From: SZUA-309 sp965233675
GTDB taxonomy: Bacteria > Pseudomonadota > Gammaproteobacteria > Pseudomonadales > Azotimanducaceae
Length of the DNA: 64,000 nt
Direction: 5' to 3'
NCBI GenBank assembly: GCA_965233675.1
Contig: OZ247498.1
Location: forward strand, 2,108,001 to 2,172,000
Numbering within the stretch: position 1 is the stretch's first letter; each line of letters starts with the position of its first letter. Positions 52,769 to 61,693 of this stretch are shown piece by piece. Position numbers and translations under genes: made by a program. The notes under the pieces are model-generated. The model did no database searches, had not been told where the DNA came from, and worked only from the letters and a program-made list of their open reading frames with translations.

Positions 52769-54013
52769 TCAGGGCCACAGAATCGTGCCCAGCACGCCGA
52801 CGAGCGCCAGCAACCCCAGCAACGGCAGGAGCCGGCGACGCAATGCGCGACCGCCGATCACGGCGACCACAGCGGCTTTGAACAGCAGGTTGGCGATCGA
52901 GGCAACGAAGATCAACCGCCAGGCCGTATCCGGACTGACTCTGGCGTTCTGGTAGAGATTGCCGACCGACAGCGTGATCGCATCCACATCCGTGAGTCCG
53001 GAGAGGACGGCCACGGGATAAAGCATGGTCTCTCCATAACGATCGCTGACGGCTGCGCTGGCGAACACCACGACGCTGTAGACGGCAGCAAACACCAGAG
53101 CGGTACTGAGTTCGGCCGGGTTGCCGGTCTTCACCTCCTGAACTTCCGACTGCTCGAACCGGATCAGCAACGCACCAACCAGCAGCAGGAACAGGGTCAG
53201 ATAGGCGGCGGCCGGCCAGATGAGATGACCGAGCAGCGTGGGTGCAACCGCCAGAATTTCGAGAAGTATGCGGACGTAGACCAGCGCCGAAGCGAGCAGA
53301 ATGACGATCACCGCGGCGGACGCCACCGACGGGTCCGTCCGGGCCCGGGTGGCGTAGCTGACCGTGGTCGCCGTGCTCGACACCAGGCCGCCCAGCACGC
53401 CGCCGAGCAGCGCACCGCCCCGTCCACCCGTGAAACGCATGGCCAGATAACCGGCCACGTTCAGACCGACGATCAGCACCACCATCAGCCAGATATGGAA
53501 GGGGTTCAACACGTCGTAAGGCCCGAAGGTCCGGTCCGGCAGGATGGGCAGCACCACCAGCGTCACCAGCACGAACCGGGCAATGGCCTGAAATTCTTCC
53601 GGCGCAATTCTTCGGGTGAGCGCGTGCAACGGCGCTTTCCAGTGCAGAAGCAGGGTCACCGCCCCGGTCAGCACCACCGCGGTCACCACATAGCCGGTGG
53701 TGGTCATGGCCCCCACCATGTACATGACAATGCCGGCGAGTTCGGTGGTCATGCCTGCCACTTCGGCTTCCCGGGCCAGCAGGATCGTGTGCACGAAGAT
53801 GGCGAGTGTTACCACCAGGAGCCCGAGCGCCACGACCCACACCCCGGCGACTTCCCCATACAGGCCGATCAGGGCGCCGATCAGGGTAATCAGCGCAAAC
53901 GAACGCAGCCCGAGCGGCTTTTCTTCCGCCCATTCACGCTGCAGACCGACCAGCAACCCCAACCCCAATGCGATGGCAAGTTGGACGGCAGGGAGAGCCA
54001 GCCATGCCGTCAC
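52769..54013 (-). CDS. MgtC/SapB-type DUF4010 membrane protein
   Basis: A 414-residue, ~12-helix membrane protein starting at a GTG that overlaps the SDR stop (GTGA). The N-terminal domain is MgtC/SapB-like (LAIALGLGLLVGLQREWAEEKPLGLRSFALITLIGAL), and a longer DUF4010 region follows (GYLAMRFTGGRGGALLGGVLGGLVSSTATTVSYA, SGLTDVDAITLSVGNL). The family is often described as a putative Mg2+-linked transporter, but its substrate is not established. It follows an SDR gene on the same strand. The linkage is probably positional only. Confidence 0.85.
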   Translation of the reverse strand: MTAWLALPAVQLAIALGLGLLVGLQREWAEEKPLGLRSFALITLIGALIGLYGEVAGVWVVALGLLVVTLAIFVHTILLAREAEVAGMTTELAGIVMYMVGAMTTTGYVVTAVVLTGAVTLLLHWKAPLHALTRRIAPEEFQAIARFVLVTLVVLPILPDRTFGPYDVLNPFHIWLMVVLIVGLNVAGYLAMRFTGGRGGALLGGVLGGLVSSTATTVSYATRARTDPSVASAAVIVILLASALVYVRILLEILAVAPTLLGHLIWPAAAYLTLFLLLVGALLIRFEQSEVQEVKTGNPAELSTALVFAAVYSVVVFASAAVSDRYGETMLYPVAVLSGLTDVDAITLSVGNLYQNARVSPDTAWRLIFVASIANLLFKAAVVAVIGGRALRRRLLPLLGLLALVGVLGTILWP

Positions 54014-54858
54014 AGGATGTAGCCATCTCCGGAGGCACGCACCGTGATGTCACTGATGGAGACACCCAGGGGCTGGTTGATAGCATAGAGAATCTGCTCG
54101 GACAGGTGCTCGGGCGCCAGTGCGTAGTACTCGATGTTTTCCGCCTCGAGTTGCTCGCGGGGGAGTTCGCCTGCAGCCGCGGCGCCCATCTGCTGCAGAT
54201 AACCCGGCGCGTTCTGGCCGAGAATGCCGACGATGGCTTCCGGATTGACGACCCCCGTCGCCAGGTTGGTGGCAGGGACGCCGGTCGGGCGAACGTTGGT
54301 CACCTTGATCTGACCCTGGCTCTCCACCCGCAGGGATTCGGAGAGAAAATTCACCGCCGCCTTGGTCGCGCCGTATACCGCCGCGCCGGCAACGGGAAAG
54401 TTGCTGTATATGGACGAAAGATTGATCACATGGCCCATACCCTGAGCGATCATCTGATCATGCACGGCAACGATTCCATGCAGGACGCCCTTGATGTTGA
54501 TGTCGATGCACTTTTCCCAGGCAGGCAGGGCCTTGGCATGATCCCGGTAAAACGCCAGAGGCATGATGCCGGCATTGTTCACCATCACATCGATCCGGCC
54601 GAAACGTTCCACTGCCTGGCCGGCCAGGGCCGTCATGTCCTCCATCCGGGTGACATCCGCCCGGACGGTGATGCACTCGGCACCGGCCGTCTCCAGCGCG
54701 GCACCCGTGTCTGCAAGGGCGGTCTCGTCGATATCGGCGCAGACAATTCTGGCGCCTTTGGCGGCCGCCTTCTCGCAGAGCAGGCGACCGAAGCCGCCGG
54801 CACCGCCGGTGACGATCAGGACCTTGCCCGCAACATGGTTCTCCGAGTCCTCAAGCAT
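54010..54858 (-). CDS. Short-chain dehydrogenase/reductase (2)
   Basis: A protein of about 282 residues if started at the ATG at 54858; a GTG at 54870 is in frame. The nucleotide-binding motif VLIVTGGAGGFGRLL, NNAG in VMVNNAGIMPL and the Ser-Tyr-Lys set in VINLSSIYSNFPVAGAAVYGATKAAV are intact. The ADIDE stretch after strand 2 suggests NAD(H). It oxidises or reduces a hydroxyl/carbonyl on an unknown substrate. Its stop overlaps the DUF4010 start by 4 bp, so they are co-translated. Confidence 0.9.
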   Translation of the reverse strand: MLEDSENHVAGKVLIVTGGAGGFGRLLCEKAAAKGARIVCADIDETALADTGAALETAGAECITVRADVTRMEDMTALAGQAVERFGRIDVMVNNAGIMPLAFYRDHAKALPAWEKCIDINIKGVLHGIVAVHDQMIAQGMGHVINLSSIYSNFPVAGAAVYGATKAAVNFLSESLRVESQGQIKVTNVRPTGVPATNLATGVVNPEAIVGILGQNAPGYLQQMGAAAAGELPREQLEAENIEYYALAPEHLSEQILYAINQPLGVSISDITVRASGDGYIL

Positions 54859-54958
54859 CCGGTTTCTCACTGATCGACTGAACGATCAGTATCCGCGCTC
54901 GGTTCTCAGAATGCCATTCGCCACGCTGCACACCAGCCAGGGCTGGCTGAGCCCGTTT

Positions 54959-57073
54959 CTAGAAGGCGTAGGACGCCGTGAATTTGATGTTTCTGCCAGG
55001 CTCGTAGTCGGTCAGGTACAACTCGCCAAACAGCGGGTGAAAGCTCACACCCGTTCTCGAAGACTGAGAGGCGTAGTACTCGTCGAAGAGATTATCCACA
55101 CCGAACGTCAACACCAGACCGCTGAGCCGATCCGGCGACCAGAGCACGGAGACGTTGTGCACATCGTAGCCGTCTTTGGCGTTGTTCAGGGTTGCGCCAT
55201 CCAGGTCCAGATCGGCGGGTACGTCATCGACGATCAGCGAGTTCCAGTGCAGCGACAGGCCGAGAGACGGAAACGTATAGTCCAGCAGGATACTGATCGT
55301 ATCACCCTGCTGCCGGTCCAGACGGGCACCGTTCAGAGCCTCATAGCCGGGTGCGGCGCTGAGGTCGCTTTCGGCCACGGAATAGGTGAACAGTGATCTG
55401 AAATTACCGATGTCGTAGCTGACGTAGGCTTCGAAACCATCGATCTCCATGTCGCCAACGTTGTCTTTCCAGGAGCCGCCGCCCACTTCCGGAGGCGTTG
55501 GAGCATAGTCGTAGATGTAGTCGTCGAGGTCTGTCTGGAACAGCGTGATTCCGGCGCCGAACCGATCGGCACCCAGCACGTCATCCTCATAGGCGACCAC
55601 GAACTCCGAATTGAAACCCGTTTCCGCCTGGATACCCGGATTCGGCGTGTCATACAGACCGGCGCCGATAAACACCTCGCCGATCTCCGGCGCTTTGAAC
55701 AACTGGGTGGTGCTCAGCCGCAGCAGAATCTGCTCATTCAGCATATATTCGGCGGCAATGGCGCCCGTAAACTCATCGAAGGTCCCGTCTGTCAGCGTGG
55801 CATCGAGTTTGCTCGAGGCATAGCGAACGCCGGGAATCACGGACATGCCCATGGCGAAGTCGATTCGATCCTCGAGGAAAACGGCGAAATTCTTCGCCTG
55901 TTCTTCTGCGCCGGTGACGCCATCCGGCCGGTACTCCGTGTCGTAGACCACGTAGTCCAGTCCATACACGAGTGTGTGGGCAGTATCCCCAGCGATCCCG
56001 GATTCCGCGAGTATATTGATCCCGGTGTTGTCGGCGCGCCCTTCGACATGCGCAGGATCTCCCGGCCAGAGCTCGCTGATCGCCGTCTCATCCCGTTGCA
56101 GATTGCTTTCGTTCCGGAACAGCGACGCTTTCATCAGATTGTCACCGCCCCAGCCGAGCTCGTAGTTCAGCGTCAGCGTATCCCGGGTGAATTCGGTCGG
56201 ATAAGTGAGCGGCAAACCGAGCGAGTCGCCGATGGAAATATCGGTGGCCAGCCCCATGTCCGGCCGGTAACTGTAGTCGCCTTCGTCCTGGTAATACTCA
56301 TAGCCGACTTCCAGCCGCTGACGCGCGCCGATGTCCCAGCCGAGCTTGCCCAGAGCGTGGTCAAGTTCGCCGGCCTGACCGCGGACCTTACCGTCGGTAC
56401 CCGGGATCTCGTCACCGTTCGCGTCGAGGATTTCGCCACCGCCGACCTTATAGTTATGCCGGTCCACGTAGTTGTAATAGAGAATGCCGTCCAGGCTGTC
56501 GCTCAACTGGCCGTACCCGGAAAGTGACAGGCCTTCCGACGCATTGTCCGCATAGGAACCCTGAACCCGGCCGCCCCAGCGCGCACCGTCCCGCAGCAGG
56601 CTTTTTGCTTCCCGGGTTTCGAACCGAACCGTACCGCCGAGGTTTGAATTCGCCACGGAGTTATTGCCCACTTCGATGTCCACGGCTTCCAGAATATCCG
56701 CGTGGATCTGCAGGTTGCCCATGTGGTGGTACATGTAGGTGTTCTGGTTGGCACCATCGATGGTGATCCAGAGATCCTTATCATCCATGCTGCGGATGGT
56801 GATGCGCTGGTTCAGAGAGTGCGCGCCTCCCACATCCACACCCGGAATCGTCCGCAACAGGTCGCTGATGTGATCGGCCTGACGGATCGCCAGCGCATCA
56901 CCTTCGAGGAGGACGGACGATGCCCGCACCTGGGTGCCCCACACCACCATCTCCTCGATGATGGGTTCGGAACTCGTGTCGGGATCGGCGGCTCGGGCGA
57001 GTGTGGAGAGAAAGACAGCGGGCAAACAGAGGACGGCCGCAGCGGCAATCCCGGTCACATGAGATCTGGTCAT
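54959..57073 (-). CDS. TonB-dependent receptor with Fur box
   Basis: The start is set at the ATG at 57073 because the alternative ATG at 57097 lies inside the Fur box. The ~704-residue receptor has a signal peptide ending near LARAADPD, a TonB box (EEMVVWGTQ), a plug (ISDLLRTIPGVDVGGAHSLNQRITIRSMDDKDLWITIDG) and a 22-strand barrel ending YEPGRNIKFTASYAF. It should import an iron chelate or other scarce metal complex. Genes downstream-adjacent in order (DUF4198, DUF2271, PepSY) and a 16/19 Fur box support iron control. The ligand is unknown. Confidence 0.93.
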   Translation of the reverse strand: MTRSHVTGIAAAAVLCLPAVFLSTLARAADPDTSSEPIIEEMVVWGTQVRASSVLLEGDALAIRQADHISDLLRTIPGVDVGGAHSLNQRITIRSMDDKDLWITIDGANQNTYMYHHMGNLQIHADILEAVDIEVGNNSVANSNLGGTVRFETREAKSLLRDGARWGGRVQGSYADNASEGLSLSGYGQLSDSLDGILYYNYVDRHNYKVGGGEILDANGDEIPGTDGKVRGQAGELDHALGKLGWDIGARQRLEVGYEYYQDEGDYSYRPDMGLATDISIGDSLGLPLTYPTEFTRDTLTLNYELGWGGDNLMKASLFRNESNLQRDETAISELWPGDPAHVEGRADNTGINILAESGIAGDTAHTLVYGLDYVVYDTEYRPDGVTGAEEQAKNFAVFLEDRIDFAMGMSVIPGVRYASSKLDATLTDGTFDEFTGAIAAEYMLNEQILLRLSTTQLFKAPEIGEVFIGAGLYDTPNPGIQAETGFNSEFVVAYEDDVLGADRFGAGITLFQTDLDDYIYDYAPTPPEVGGGSWKDNVGDMEIDGFEAYVSYDIGNFRSLFTYSVAESDLSAAPGYEALNGARLDRQQGDTISILLDYTFPSLGLSLHWNSLIVDDVPADLDLDGATLNNAKDGYDVHNVSVLWSPDRLSGLVLTFGVDNLFDEYYASQSSRTGVSFHPLFGELYLTDYEPGRNIKFTASYAF

Positions 57074-57094
57074 TGGTAATACTCGAAAACTAAT

Positions 57095-57113
57095 CATAAT
57101 GATAATGGTTATC
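57095..57113. promoter_or_regulatory. Fur box before the TonB receptor
   Basis: CATAATGATAATGGTTATC matches the 19-bp Fur consensus GATAATGATAATCATTATC at 16 of 19 positions. It lies 22 bp upstream of the receptor ATG at 57073 and 92 bp downstream of the 3' end of the DUF4198 gene, ideal for repressing the receptor when iron is plentiful. Confidence 0.85.
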
Positions 57114-57204
57114 TTTTACTATAACGATGAAGGCGTATTTCCGCCACCCTGAATGCCGGCTTCTTTCTGCCTGCGATGGATGCGCGGAGGTTTGCGACGG
57201 CCGC

Positions 57205-57987
57205 TTACTGCGGCAGAACCTCCAGCGTCAGGGTGTAGCCGTAGGTTTCATCGTGGGTCTCGAGCGCCATGGGCTCGGTAGAGACATGCAGCCAGTAGGT
57301 TCCCGCCTCCTCCAGCACCAGCGCAAATGCCCCATCCGAATCCGTCACCGCCTGAATCGGTTCCGCCCGATCCCGATAACGGTCGCCGCCACGAATCACT
57401 TCGACCGTCAGTCCGGCAGCCGGCGCGCCCTTCAGCAACAGCTGAAAACGTGCCTCTTCACCCGCAAAGACGTCATTGGGATGAGTGATCGGCGCGAGTT
57501 CCAGCCCGCGCCCGGACGGTTCTCCTGCGGTCGGTGCTCCCAGGGTGACATAGGATTCGACGCGCCGCGCCGAACGGAGATAGCGCACGCCTTCTTTTCC
57601 GGCCGCCTTGGCTTCAACGTCCGCTCTGCTGCCACGCGACCACCGCTCTTCACCGGCTTCCAGCCAGCGTACGAACCACATGTCGCCAATCTCGGAGATG
57701 ACATAGGTGCCCTGCTGCTCCAGCGCCAGGTCGAAGCTGCTGCTCATCCGGCCCGTCCACCCCTCCACGCCCTGCGAGGAGCCATCCGGCCGGGTGATCA
57801 CGACCGTTTCAATCGGCAATGGCACGTGGTTCGGGTAGAACAGGTCGTTGGAAATCGCACCCTGCACGGTAATCCACTGAGACTCGCCGGAAAGAGTGAA
57901 CGTAGAGGGAACGATCCAGGCACGATGGGCCGGTGCGTTGGCGGAAACGGCAAGCAGCGCCGCGAGCAGGGGTAGTCGCAGATTCAT
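57205..57987 (-). CDS. DUF4198 domain periplasmic protein
   Basis: A 260-residue protein with a signal peptide (RLPLLAALLAVSANAPAHRA). After it, AWIVPSTFTLSGESQWITVQGAISNDLFY and GTYWLHVSTEP match DUF4198, a periplasmic beta-sandwich family linked to metal or siderophore uptake (annotated as nickel/iron-related in some genomes). It shares a 4-bp ATGA overlap with the DUF2271 gene and precedes the Fur-controlled receptor. The ligand is unknown. Confidence 0.85.
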   Translation of the reverse strand: MNLRLPLLAALLAVSANAPAHRAWIVPSTFTLSGESQWITVQGAISNDLFYPNHVPLPIETVVITRPDGSSQGVEGWTGRMSSSFDLALEQQGTYVISEIGDMWFVRWLEAGEERWSRGSRADVEAKAAGKEGVRYLRSARRVESYVTLGAPTAGEPSGRGLELAPITHPNDVFAGEEARFQLLLKGAPAAGLTVEVIRGGDRYRDRAEPIQAVTDSDGAFALVLEEAGTYWLHVSTEPMALETHDETYGYTLTLEVLPQ

Positions 57988-58493
57988 TGAATTCCTCCGA
58001 GTTTGAGTTCCACCACGCCGATTTCCACCGTGCCTTCGGCGGTAATCGCAATGGTGTCGGTCTGGGGCCAGGTAAACGGAATGCGCAGCAATTCCCGATC
58101 ACCCACTTCTCTCGCCACTTCGATCTGCAGCAGATATTCACCCGCCTCGAGATCCTGCAGTTGCGGGAATACCGCCTGGTGGACGCCAGGCGGCCTGGTC
58201 GCACCGGTGATCCCATCGATGGGCAGCGCCAGCTGCCGCCCCGTCCGGCGCCACCACTGACGCATGTCTTTCAGCCAGGTATCCCCATCGCCTTCCGGGC
58301 CACTATCCTGCTGATACCAGACGGCCACGTTGGCGATCACTGATTGATCCGGCCGGGCGATCCAGACAGCCACATAGGGACGGTGATATTCGGCCACCGA
58401 TTTACGGGGCAGCTCTATGCTCACCTCGAAGACGGCGGCAACCGACGACGAAGACAACACAATGAGGAGGATCAACACAGGCAATCTGGACAT
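57984..58493 (-). CDS. DUF2271 domain protein
   Basis: The start is placed at the ATG at 58493 with GAGAAG 7 bp upstream; a TTG at 58508 overlaps the previous stop. The ~169-residue exported protein (LPVLILLIVLSSSSVAAVF signal) has VSIELPRKSVAEYHRPYVAVWIARPDQSVIANVAVWYQQDSG and WWRRTGRQLALPIDGITGATRPPG, the DUF2271 hallmarks. It usually sits between PepSY and DUF4198 genes in iron-related operons, as here. The function is unknown; a periplasmic partner in metal-ligand handling is inferred. Confidence 0.88.
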   Translation of the reverse strand: MSRLPVLILLIVLSSSSVAAVFEVSIELPRKSVAEYHRPYVAVWIARPDQSVIANVAVWYQQDSGPEGDGDTWLKDMRQWWRRTGRQLALPIDGITGATRPPGVHQAVFPQLQDLEAGEYLLQIEVAREVGDRELLRIPFTWPQTDTIAITAEGTVEIGVVELKLGGIQ

Positions 58494-58504
58494 ATACGAA
58501 CTTC

Positions 58505-59095
58505 TCAATGACTGAAAACCAACAGCAGCAGCACCGGACCGATCAACCCGCCGGCGACCAGCGGCCAGGTGGAGCTACGCCGCCCGGCGGAAATCGTGAG
58601 CAACCACAAACCCGTCAGGCTGAAGAGGATGCTCGCCACAGCAAACAGGTCGATGAACCAGCGCCAGCCCGCACCCGTGTGCCGGGCCTTGTGCAGATCG
58701 TTCAGGTAGGCGATCCACCCTCGATCGGTGAATGAATAGAGGACTTCACCGGAAAGAAAGTCGATGGCGAGCCAGGCATCTCCGCCCGGTCTCGGCAGGC
58801 CCACATAGGCATCCACATCCGACCATTCCACAGGCCGGCCCGCGAGGCTGACCGGCAGCATGCCTTCAATGTGCGTCACCGCCGCAGCGGGCAGTTCGCC
58901 GGACTTCTCTCCCTGTGCCAGGATGCGGGCAATCGGACCCGGCAACTGGAGCGTCTGCTCGCTGGTTACTGCCTGACCCTCGATCTGATGCGCATGATTC
59001 AGCGTGATCCCGGTCAGGGAAAACAGCACCATCCCGATCAGACAGATGGCGCCCGACATCCAGTGCCAGGTTCGAGCCTGGCGACGAAGAAACAT
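58505..59095 (-). CDS. PepSY-associated membrane protein
   Basis: The start is taken as the ATG at 59095 (MFLRRQARTWHWMSG); a GTG at 59110 is also possible. The ~196-residue protein has an N-terminal helix (GAICLIGMVLFSLTGITLNH), a periplasmic PepSY-like part (DAWLAIDFLSGEVLYSFTDRGWIAYLNDLHKARHTG) and C-terminal helices (WRWFIDLFAVASILFSLTGLWLL, LVAGGLIGPVLLLLVF). PepSY-TM proteins commonly accompany TonB receptors and may reduce or release iron from siderophores. It is the first of the PepSY-DUF2271-DUF4198 run. Confidence 0.88.
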   Translation of the reverse strand: MFLRRQARTWHWMSGAICLIGMVLFSLTGITLNHAHQIEGQAVTSEQTLQLPGPIARILAQGEKSGELPAAAVTHIEGMLPVSLAGRPVEWSDVDAYVGLPRPGGDAWLAIDFLSGEVLYSFTDRGWIAYLNDLHKARHTGAGWRWFIDLFAVASILFSLTGLWLLTISAGRRSSTWPLVAGGLIGPVLLLLVFSH

Positions 59096-59145
59096 GGTGG
59101 TTCCGGACACTAGCGCGTGCCCTTTTTGGTCTGTCGCACTGGAGA

Positions 59146-59709
59146 TCAGTCTTTCTTGAGCGATTTGAGTGAGAGCGTGGCGTTCTCGCTGATTGTCTCC
59201 ACGTCCCACAGGTTCGCGAACTGCATCGATCGCGGGCAATGAAAATAGGCTTCGTCGATTTCGAGCAGAATTCCCTGAATCAGACCGGAATTTTCGTCAG
59301 ACCAGTTGAGTTCCGGGGTGACCTCCCGCGCGATCATTTCATCCGGCTCCAGAAGGCTTATCCGGCCATTCACCCGGGCGGTGACATTGAGTCCGGGGAT
59401 CATGAACAGTAATCCTGCCTTGGGATTCGATTCGAAATTCTGATAGCTCTGAAAAAGGCGGTTACCGCCGATATCCGGCACGAGCAGAGTTCGTTCATCC
59501 ACCACTTTGATGAATCCCGGCAGGCCGCCTTTCGGAGAAGCATCACAATTCCCCTCAGCATCCGCGGAAGACATGATGGCAAAGGGCGCATTCTCGATGA
59601 ACGCCTGCACATAGGGTTCGAGATGATCTTTCACTTTGTTCACGGCGAGCTCATGTGCCCCACCCAGCGCCTCACGGAGCTGGTCTATCCGGCTGATCTG
59701 CTGATTCAT
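59146..59709 (-). CDS. FMN-binding pyridoxamine 5'-phosphate oxidase-like protein
   Basis: A 187-residue split-barrel flavoprotein. FIENAPFAIMSSADAEGNCDASPKGGLPGFIKVVDERTLLVPDIGGNRLFQSYQNFESNPKAGLLFMIPG is typical of the PPOX-type MSMEG_1061-like group, with FMN phosphate contacts expected at the NR...Q region. It probably carries out a flavin-linked reduction of an unknown small molecule. It lies 50 bp upstream of the PepSY gene on the same strand and is divergent from the siderophore-interacting protein, with a Fur-like site between, so it may belong to the iron regulon. AAGGA lies before the ATG. Confidence 0.85.
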   Translation of the reverse strand: MNQQISRIDQLREALGGAHELAVNKVKDHLEPYVQAFIENAPFAIMSSADAEGNCDASPKGGLPGFIKVVDERTLLVPDIGGNRLFQSYQNFESNPKAGLLFMIPGLNVTARVNGRISLLEPDEMIAREVTPELNWSDENSGLIQGILLEIDEAYFHCPRSMQFANLWDVETISENATLSLKSLKKD

Positions 59710-59755
59710 CGGTGTCCTTCAGTCTGACGGCTGCACTGCAAAAACGAATCTAAAC

Positions 59756-59774
59756 GCAAAATATTCTCATTTGC
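59756..59774. promoter_or_regulatory. Possible second Fur box
   Basis: GCAAAATATTCTCATTTGC (reverse strand GCAAATGAGAATATTTTGC) matches the Fur consensus at 12 of 19 positions and has 5-bp inverted ends (GCAAA/TTTGC). It lies in the divergent gap between the FMN protein and the siderophore-interacting protein, where an iron switch is expected. The match is only moderate. Confidence 0.45.
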
Positions 59775-59841
59775 AATATTTCCAGGCATGATAGGAATCA
59801 GCGAACGACTTCACCAGGAACCCGTCAGAAAGGAATCCGCC

Positions 59842-60579
59842 TTGCCAACCCGATACGAACTCAGCGTGACCAGCAACCATTCGCTCACCCCCCATATGCG
59901 GCGCATCAGGCTGACCGGCGAAGCGCTGGCCGACTTCCCCGAGGACCAGGAGAGCGGTTACGTGAAGCTCGTACTGGGATCAGGCACCGGGGATAAGCCA
60001 CTGATGCGTTCCTATACGATCCGGGCTTTCGACGCGAGCCGACGCGAATTGACGCTCGATTTTGTCGATCACGGCGACACGGGGCCCGCCTCCGCCTGGG
60101 CGCGCCGGGCATCCGCCGGTGACAGGATCACAATTGCAGGACCCGGCGAGAAGAAGCTGGCCGACCCGGACGCAGACTGGTTTCTGCTGGCCGCTGACAT
60201 GAGCGCACTCCCGGCACTGGCGGTCAATCTGGAACGGCTGCCAGCGGACGCAAGGGGCTATGCCGTGATCGAAATTCTGTCAGAGGCGGATCGACAGACG
60301 ATCAATGCCCCGGCCGGAATCGACGTGCAATGGATCGTCAATCCGGACAACGAACGGGAAAACACCGTGCTGGCGGACGCGATTCGGAACATCGAATGGC
60401 TGCCTGGTACCCCCTACCCCTGGTTTGCCGGCGAGTTCAGCACCATGCGTATCCTCCGGCGCTACTTCCGGGACGAGCAGGGGATCGACAAACGCGCCAT
60501 GTACCTGAGTTCCTACTGGAAGATCGGTGATACCGACGAAGGCATGAAACGCGCAAAACGGATGGATTCCGAGGCCTGA
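59842..60579 (+). CDS. Siderophore-interacting protein (ferric-chelate reductase)
   Basis: The start is placed at a TTG at 59842 (LPTRYELSVTSNHSLTPHMRRIRLTG) because AAAGGA is 7 bp upstream; an ATG at 59788 has no usable ribosome-binding site. The ~245-residue protein has an FAD-binding barrel (YVKLVL, RSYTIRAFDASRRELTLDFVDHGDTGPASAWARRASAGDRITIAGPG) and an NAD(P)-binding C-terminal domain (WFLLAADMSALPALAVNLERLP, WFAGEFSTMRILRRYF). The R-[SH]-Y-T set binds flavin. SIP/ViuB proteins reduce Fe3+ in siderophores to release iron in the cytoplasm. It faces the iron-uptake operon and is probably Fur-regulated. Confidence 0.92.
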   Translation: MPTRYELSVTSNHSLTPHMRRIRLTGEALADFPEDQESGYVKLVLGSGTGDKPLMRSYTIRAFDASRRELTLDFVDHGDTGPASAWARRASAGDRITIAGPGEKKLADPDADWFLLAADMSALPALAVNLERLPADARGYAVIEILSEADRQTINAPAGIDVQWIVNPDNERENTVLADAIRNIEWLPGTPYPWFAGEFSTMRILRRYFRDEQGIDKRAMYLSSYWKIGDTDEGMKRAKRMDSEA

Positions 60580-60589
60580 TCCTCGTGCC

Positions 60590-61687
60590 TCAACCGGCAC
60601 CGTCGTAGTAAGGCACGTCACCGCTGACCGTCACCCGTCGCAGCAGCCGATGATGCGGAAAGTAATCGCTGGCCGCGTAGTGTTGCACTGCCCGATTGTC
60701 CCAGAAGGCAATGGAACCGGGTTCCCAGTGAAATCGGCAGACGTACTCTGACCGTTCGTGCTGCGCGAGCAGCACTTTCACCAGTCGTTCCGACTCCGCC
60801 TTCGGCAGGGTTTGGCCACTGCGGATGTCAAAAAGCGAATCATGCCGCAGAAAGCCGCCGTGGATGTAGAGGGCCGTTTTGCCGGTTTCAGGATGAGTGC
60901 GGCACAGCGGATGACTGACACCGAAAGGAATTTCCGCCTTGATCGCCTCAATCAGATCTTCTGACAGGCCGCCCAGGAATATTCTGTAGTCGTTGATGCC
61001 GTGCAGATGTTCGATCTGCTCCTGCACCCCCGCCGGCAGGCCAAGGTAGGCGGCATGGCTGTCGGAGAACAACGTATCGCCGCCGATGGGCGGCACTTCC
61101 ACACACTGGGCAATCGAGCCGAGGGACGGCCGCTCCATCCAGGTCACATCCGTGTGCCAGCCGTTCTCCGTTCCAGGCCGCTGCTCATCATGTCTGATCT
61201 CGAGAATGAACGGGTTGTCGCCCGCCGCACCAAATGGAAACGCATCCAGCGACCCGAAGCAGCGCCCGAATGCGACCTGCTCGTCTTCCGTCAGATTCTG
61301 ATTTCTGAAGAAGATGACCTTCCGTTCGAGTAACAGGTTCCGGAGAAATCGGACGACATCCGCTTCCGGTTCCCGGCTGAGATCCAGGCCGTGGACGACG
61401 GTGCCCAGCGTGATGCCAAGATGTTCGAGGGAAACTTCATGGGCTTCGGCCTGGTTCAGCAGCGCCGCACTGACAGGCTGGTGGCCCATCCGTTCATACT
61501 CGAGGGCAACGCCGAGGCCGGCGCGGTTGAAGGCCGGAAAACGATCGGCAATCGGTCGCTCGCCGGATGCGGCGTCTGCGCGTCTCGCTGCCCGTGCCGA
61601 GACGATACGCTCCGACACCCTGATCGCGGCCTGGTTGTAGTCACTCTCCGCGCTGAATTCATCCCTCGCATCCGTCTGCTCAGCCAT
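60590..61687 (-). CDS. TauD/TfdA-family dioxygenase
   Basis: A 365-residue Fe(II)/2-oxoglutarate oxygenase. The facial triad is His and Asp in GWHTDVTWME (about 196-205) and His in NRAVQHYAASDYFPHHRLLRRVTV, whose Arg would bind 2-oxoglutarate. SLEHLGITLGTVVHGLDLS is a family N-terminal motif, but a ~70-residue basic/alanine-rich extension precedes it. It hydroxylates a substrate such as a sulfonate, sulfate ester or other acid, often releasing sulfite or an aldehyde. The two sulfatases elsewhere make a sulfur link possible but unproven. Its leader is a 9-bp repeat array. Confidence 0.9.
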   Translation of the reverse strand: MAEQTDARDEFSAESDYNQAAIRVSERIVSARAARRADAASGERPIADRFPAFNRAGLGVALEYERMGHQPVSAALLNQAEAHEVSLEHLGITLGTVVHGLDLSREPEADVVRFLRNLLLERKVIFFRNQNLTEDEQVAFGRCFGSLDAFPFGAAGDNPFILEIRHDEQRPGTENGWHTDVTWMERPSLGSIAQCVEVPPIGGDTLFSDSHAAYLGLPAGVQEQIEHLHGINDYRIFLGGLSEDLIEAIKAEIPFGVSHPLCRTHPETGKTALYIHGGFLRHDSLFDIRSGQTLPKAESERLVKVLLAQHERSEYVCRFHWEPGSIAFWDNRAVQHYAASDYFPHHRLLRRVTVSGDVPYYDGAG

Positions 61688-61693
61688 ACTCTT

